DNA of 64,000 bases from Arsukibacterium indicum (GTDB taxonomy: Bacteria > Pseudomonadota > Gammaproteobacteria > Enterobacterales > Alteromonadaceae), in assembly GCF_019100565.1 (NCBI RefSeq), contig NZ_JAHRID010000003.1, positions 248,001 through 312,000 of the forward strand, written 5' to 3'. Position 1 is the first letter of the stretch. Each line of letters opens with the position of its first letter. Below, in pieces: positions 62,318 through 64,000 of the stretch. A model generated the notes under the pieces. The model was given only the letters and a program-made list of their open reading frames with translations. It did no database searches and was not told where the DNA came from. Position numbers and translations under genes: made by a program.

Positions 62318-62377
62318 ATTAAAATCTCGTGAAGCAGCGCAATCCAAAAGACTAACGGCAGATTACGCTGCAAAGTA

Positions 62378-62851
62378 TTACAGGGCGGCTAACATCACTT
62401 CAGCTTTGCTGACTTCAAAGGTTTTCGGTGCTTCAACATTCAGTTTGGTGACGACACCATTTTCAACTATCATCGCGTAGCGCTGCGAACGCACCCCGCC
62501 AAAATCGCCGGTTTCCATGGTAAGGCCAATGGCTTTGTGAAAGGCGGCACCACCGTCGGCTAAAAATACAATTTCCTCAGCATTCTGGCTTTTGCCCCAG
62601 GCGCTCATCACAAAGGCATCGTTTACTGCGGTGCAGATAATGGTATCCACCCCTTTGGCCTTAATCTGATCGGCCAGCGCAATATAGCCGGGCAAATGGG
62701 CGGCAGAACAGGTGGGGGTAAAAGCACCCGGCACCGCAAACATTAATACCTTTTTATTGGCAAAAATCTGGCTGGTAGTCGGGTTCATTACGCCCTCTTT
62801 GGTCAGTTGTGAAAAACTGACTTCTGGTAGTTTATCGCCGGTTTTAATCAT
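62378..62851 (-). CDS. Prx5-type peroxiredoxin
   Basis: This 157-residue peroxiredoxin carries the peroxidatic Cys in PGAFTPTCSAAHLPGY, the Prx5/hybrid-Prx signature. Other conserved blocks are AVNDAFVMSAWGK and GVRSQRYAMIVENGVV. It reduces H2O2 and organic peroxides using glutathione or thioredoxin. ATG 62851 follows AGGGGA; the frame to 62914 overlaps rsmJ and does not look conserved. Confidence 0.92.
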   Translation of the reverse strand: MIKTGDKLPEVSFSQLTKEGVMNPTTSQIFANKKVLMFAVPGAFTPTCSAAHLPGYIALADQIKAKGVDTIICTAVNDAFVMSAWGKSQNAEEIVFLADGGAAFHKAIGLTMETGDFGGVRSQRYAMIVENGVVTKLNVEAPKTFEVSKAEVMLAAL

Positions 62852-62900
62852 TGGTATTTCCCCTGAGTTTAATTTTTGAGTTATTGATTCTTTTAAGCTG

Positions 62901-63653
62901 CTAAATGGCGGCATTTACATAGACATCGAAACGGTTATTTTTACCGGTTACCGCCATCGTCGGTGCTTTATCTGCCAGCCAGCCGGCATAGCCCGGCCGT
63001 TTTACCACTACCCGCTTTTGTGCCAATTGCAGTGCCGGTGCCAGTAAACTGTCGGCATCATCATCACTGCCTACTACGTCATGAAAAGCGCGCATTTCTT
63101 TTTTAACCTGGGCCGACTTTTCTCTGGCCGGAAACATGGGATCCAGAAATACCACATCTACCGCGGTGCTATTTTGCAGCGCCTGCAGTGCCGGACAATG
63201 CCGCAACTGCATACGGTCAGCCACGCTGCTTAACATGGGATCAGCCGCCGCCCGGCGCAAACCATCCGCTAACAGGGCGGCTACCGCCGGATTACGCTCA
63301 ACCAGGGTAACCGCTGCGCCAAGGCTGGCAAGCACAAAGGCATCCCTCCCCAGGCCCGCCGTTGCGTCCAGCACGCTGATATTACTTTTTTTGTTCAGTC
63401 CAACCGCTTTGGCAATGGCTTCGCTTTTGCCACCGCCATGCTGGCGCCGGTAATTGCTGGCACCGCTGGCAAAATCAACCAGAATAGCGCCCTGCTTTGG
63501 CAAATCCGCATTTAACAGCACTAATGCACCCTGTTGCATGCACAGGTACCAGCCTGCTGGCGCGGTCGTGGTTGTCAGGCCAAATTGTTGTTGTAAATAC
63601 TGGCAGTAGTCAGCCGTTAACTCAGCACTTAGCCGCAGGGGAATGGCTGTCAT
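62901..63653 (-). CDS. rsmJ: 16S rRNA (guanine1516-N2)-methyltransferase RsmJ
   Basis: This 250-residue methyltransferase has the RsmJ segments [20 protein letters not shown], the SAM-binding [34 protein letters not shown] and the catalytic [14 protein letters not shown]. It methylates N2 of G1516 in 16S rRNA. The ATG overlaps the stop of the upstream gene by one base (TGATG), so the two are co-translated. Confidence 0.93.
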   Translation of the reverse strand: MTAIPLRLSAELTADYCQYLQQQFGLTTTTAPAGWYLCMQQGALVLLNADLPKQGAILVDFASGASNYRRQHGGGKSEAIAKAVGLNKKSNISVLDATAGLGRDAFVLASLGAAVTLVERNPAVAALLADGLRRAAADPMLSSVADRMQLRHCPALQALQNSTAVDVVFLDPMFPAREKSAQVKKEMRAFHDVVGSDDDADSLLAPALQLAQKRVVVKRPGYAGWLADKAPTMAVTGKNNRFDVYVNAAI

Positions 63654-64000
63654 CAGCGCTGCATCCCGGCATAGTTTTCGCCACAGCTGAACGCCACGAT
63701 CTGGCTGATTTCCTGCAAGCTAAGGCCAGACTGCTGTTGCCACAGGTTAAACTGCTGCTGAATTTGCTTAAGGCTGCGCTGGCTGGTAAGGCCGCCATCA
63801 AACACACCATAAGAGCGCAAATAGGCTTCTACATCCTGACTGAGGATAAAAGTGTCTTTACCAATAGCACGCAGCGCATACGGGCCGGTATTGCCGCCTA
63901 ATCTGGCCCCGTGTTTTTTCAGATAAGCCCACAGGCCAATGATATTATCGGCTGGCCAGTCAGCAATAAAACTGGCAAAGCTGGCATGATGCTGCTGAAT
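63653..64000 (-). CDS. Probable DNA-3-methyladenine glycosylase I-like protein, 5' end outside the window
   Basis: A minus-strand frame is open from the right edge to TGA at 63655-63653, 115 residues visible. Key segments are [20 protein letters not shown], then [20 protein letters not shown], and [19 protein letters not shown] near the end. The pattern recalls a family annotated as DNA-3-methyladenine glycosylase I in Vibrio-type genomes, from memory only. The N-terminus is missing, so the call is moderate. Confidence 0.55.
   Translation of the reverse strand: MQQHHASFASFIADWPADNIIGLWAYLKKHGARLGGNTGPYALRAIGKDTFILSQDVEAYLRSYGVFDGGLTSQRSLKQIQQQFNLWQQQSGLSLQEISQIVAFSCGENYAGMQR

Noticed and set aside
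1-64000. CRISPR arrays, rRNA or tRNA genes
   Set aside because: No regularly spaced direct repeats and no rRNA or tRNA cloverleaf-like sequences were recognised.

Overview
The window reads as chromosomal DNA of a gammaproteobacterium, most likely Alteromonadales near Rheinheimera, Arsukibacterium or Alishewanella. I infer this from gene content only: a pdhR-aceE-aceF-lpd operon with PdhR-type operators, a Rof-type Rho antiterminator, RsmJ, GlsA, a WaaA-KdkA fusion, YgjV and YkgJ proteins, and many secreted or GGDEF/PAS signalling proteins. No rRNA, tRNA, CRISPR array or intact transposase was seen.

Layout. 1-22.4 kb is mostly core or lineage-specific chromosome: an edge-cut PAS protein, TPR and CPBP membrane proteins, a VOC/cupin/DUF2805 set, a diguanylate cyclase, glutaminase, a Na+/H+ antiporter, a YgjP-like metallopeptidase facing a NERD protein, a DGSG-repeat lipoprotein, and a compact minus-strand signalling block (15.6-21.2 kb). 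That block holds a sigma-54 activator, a stand-alone histidine-kinase dimerisation domain, a CHASE3 kinase, a CheY-like regulator and a hybrid kinase. 33.5-64 kb is again housekeeping: pyruvate dehydrogenase and pdhR, recQ, sensor proteins, S9 and S8 peptidases, a Sel1-repeat protein, Kdo transferase/kinase and glycosyltransferases, peroxiredoxin, rsmJ and a probable DNA glycosylase.

Between them, 22.4-33.4 kb is an accessory island. It carries three small membrane proteins sharing a QGY...C...C tail, a CcdA/CcdB-type toxin-antitoxin pair with its own palindromic operator/promoter, a NYN-domain gene broken by one in-frame TAG, an acetyltransferase-like gene overlapping an acidic partner, and a NERD gene. 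The 3' end of that NERD gene recurs as two partial copies, at 25.6 and 26.9 kb. The repeated NERD ends frame the cargo and look like recombination junctions.

The most notable element is 29,272-33,250: a very AT-rich, tightly coupled operon of a four-helix membrane protein and two different reverse transcriptases. It is followed by an intergenic sequence able to fold into an 18-bp closing stem with a second perfect hairpin and a CACAC stretch inside. The RT pair fits a type 3 defence-associated RT system (UG3 Drt3a + UG8 Drt3b + ncRNA). The upstream membrane protein and the 3' placement of the candidate RNA are the parts I cannot match to described systems.
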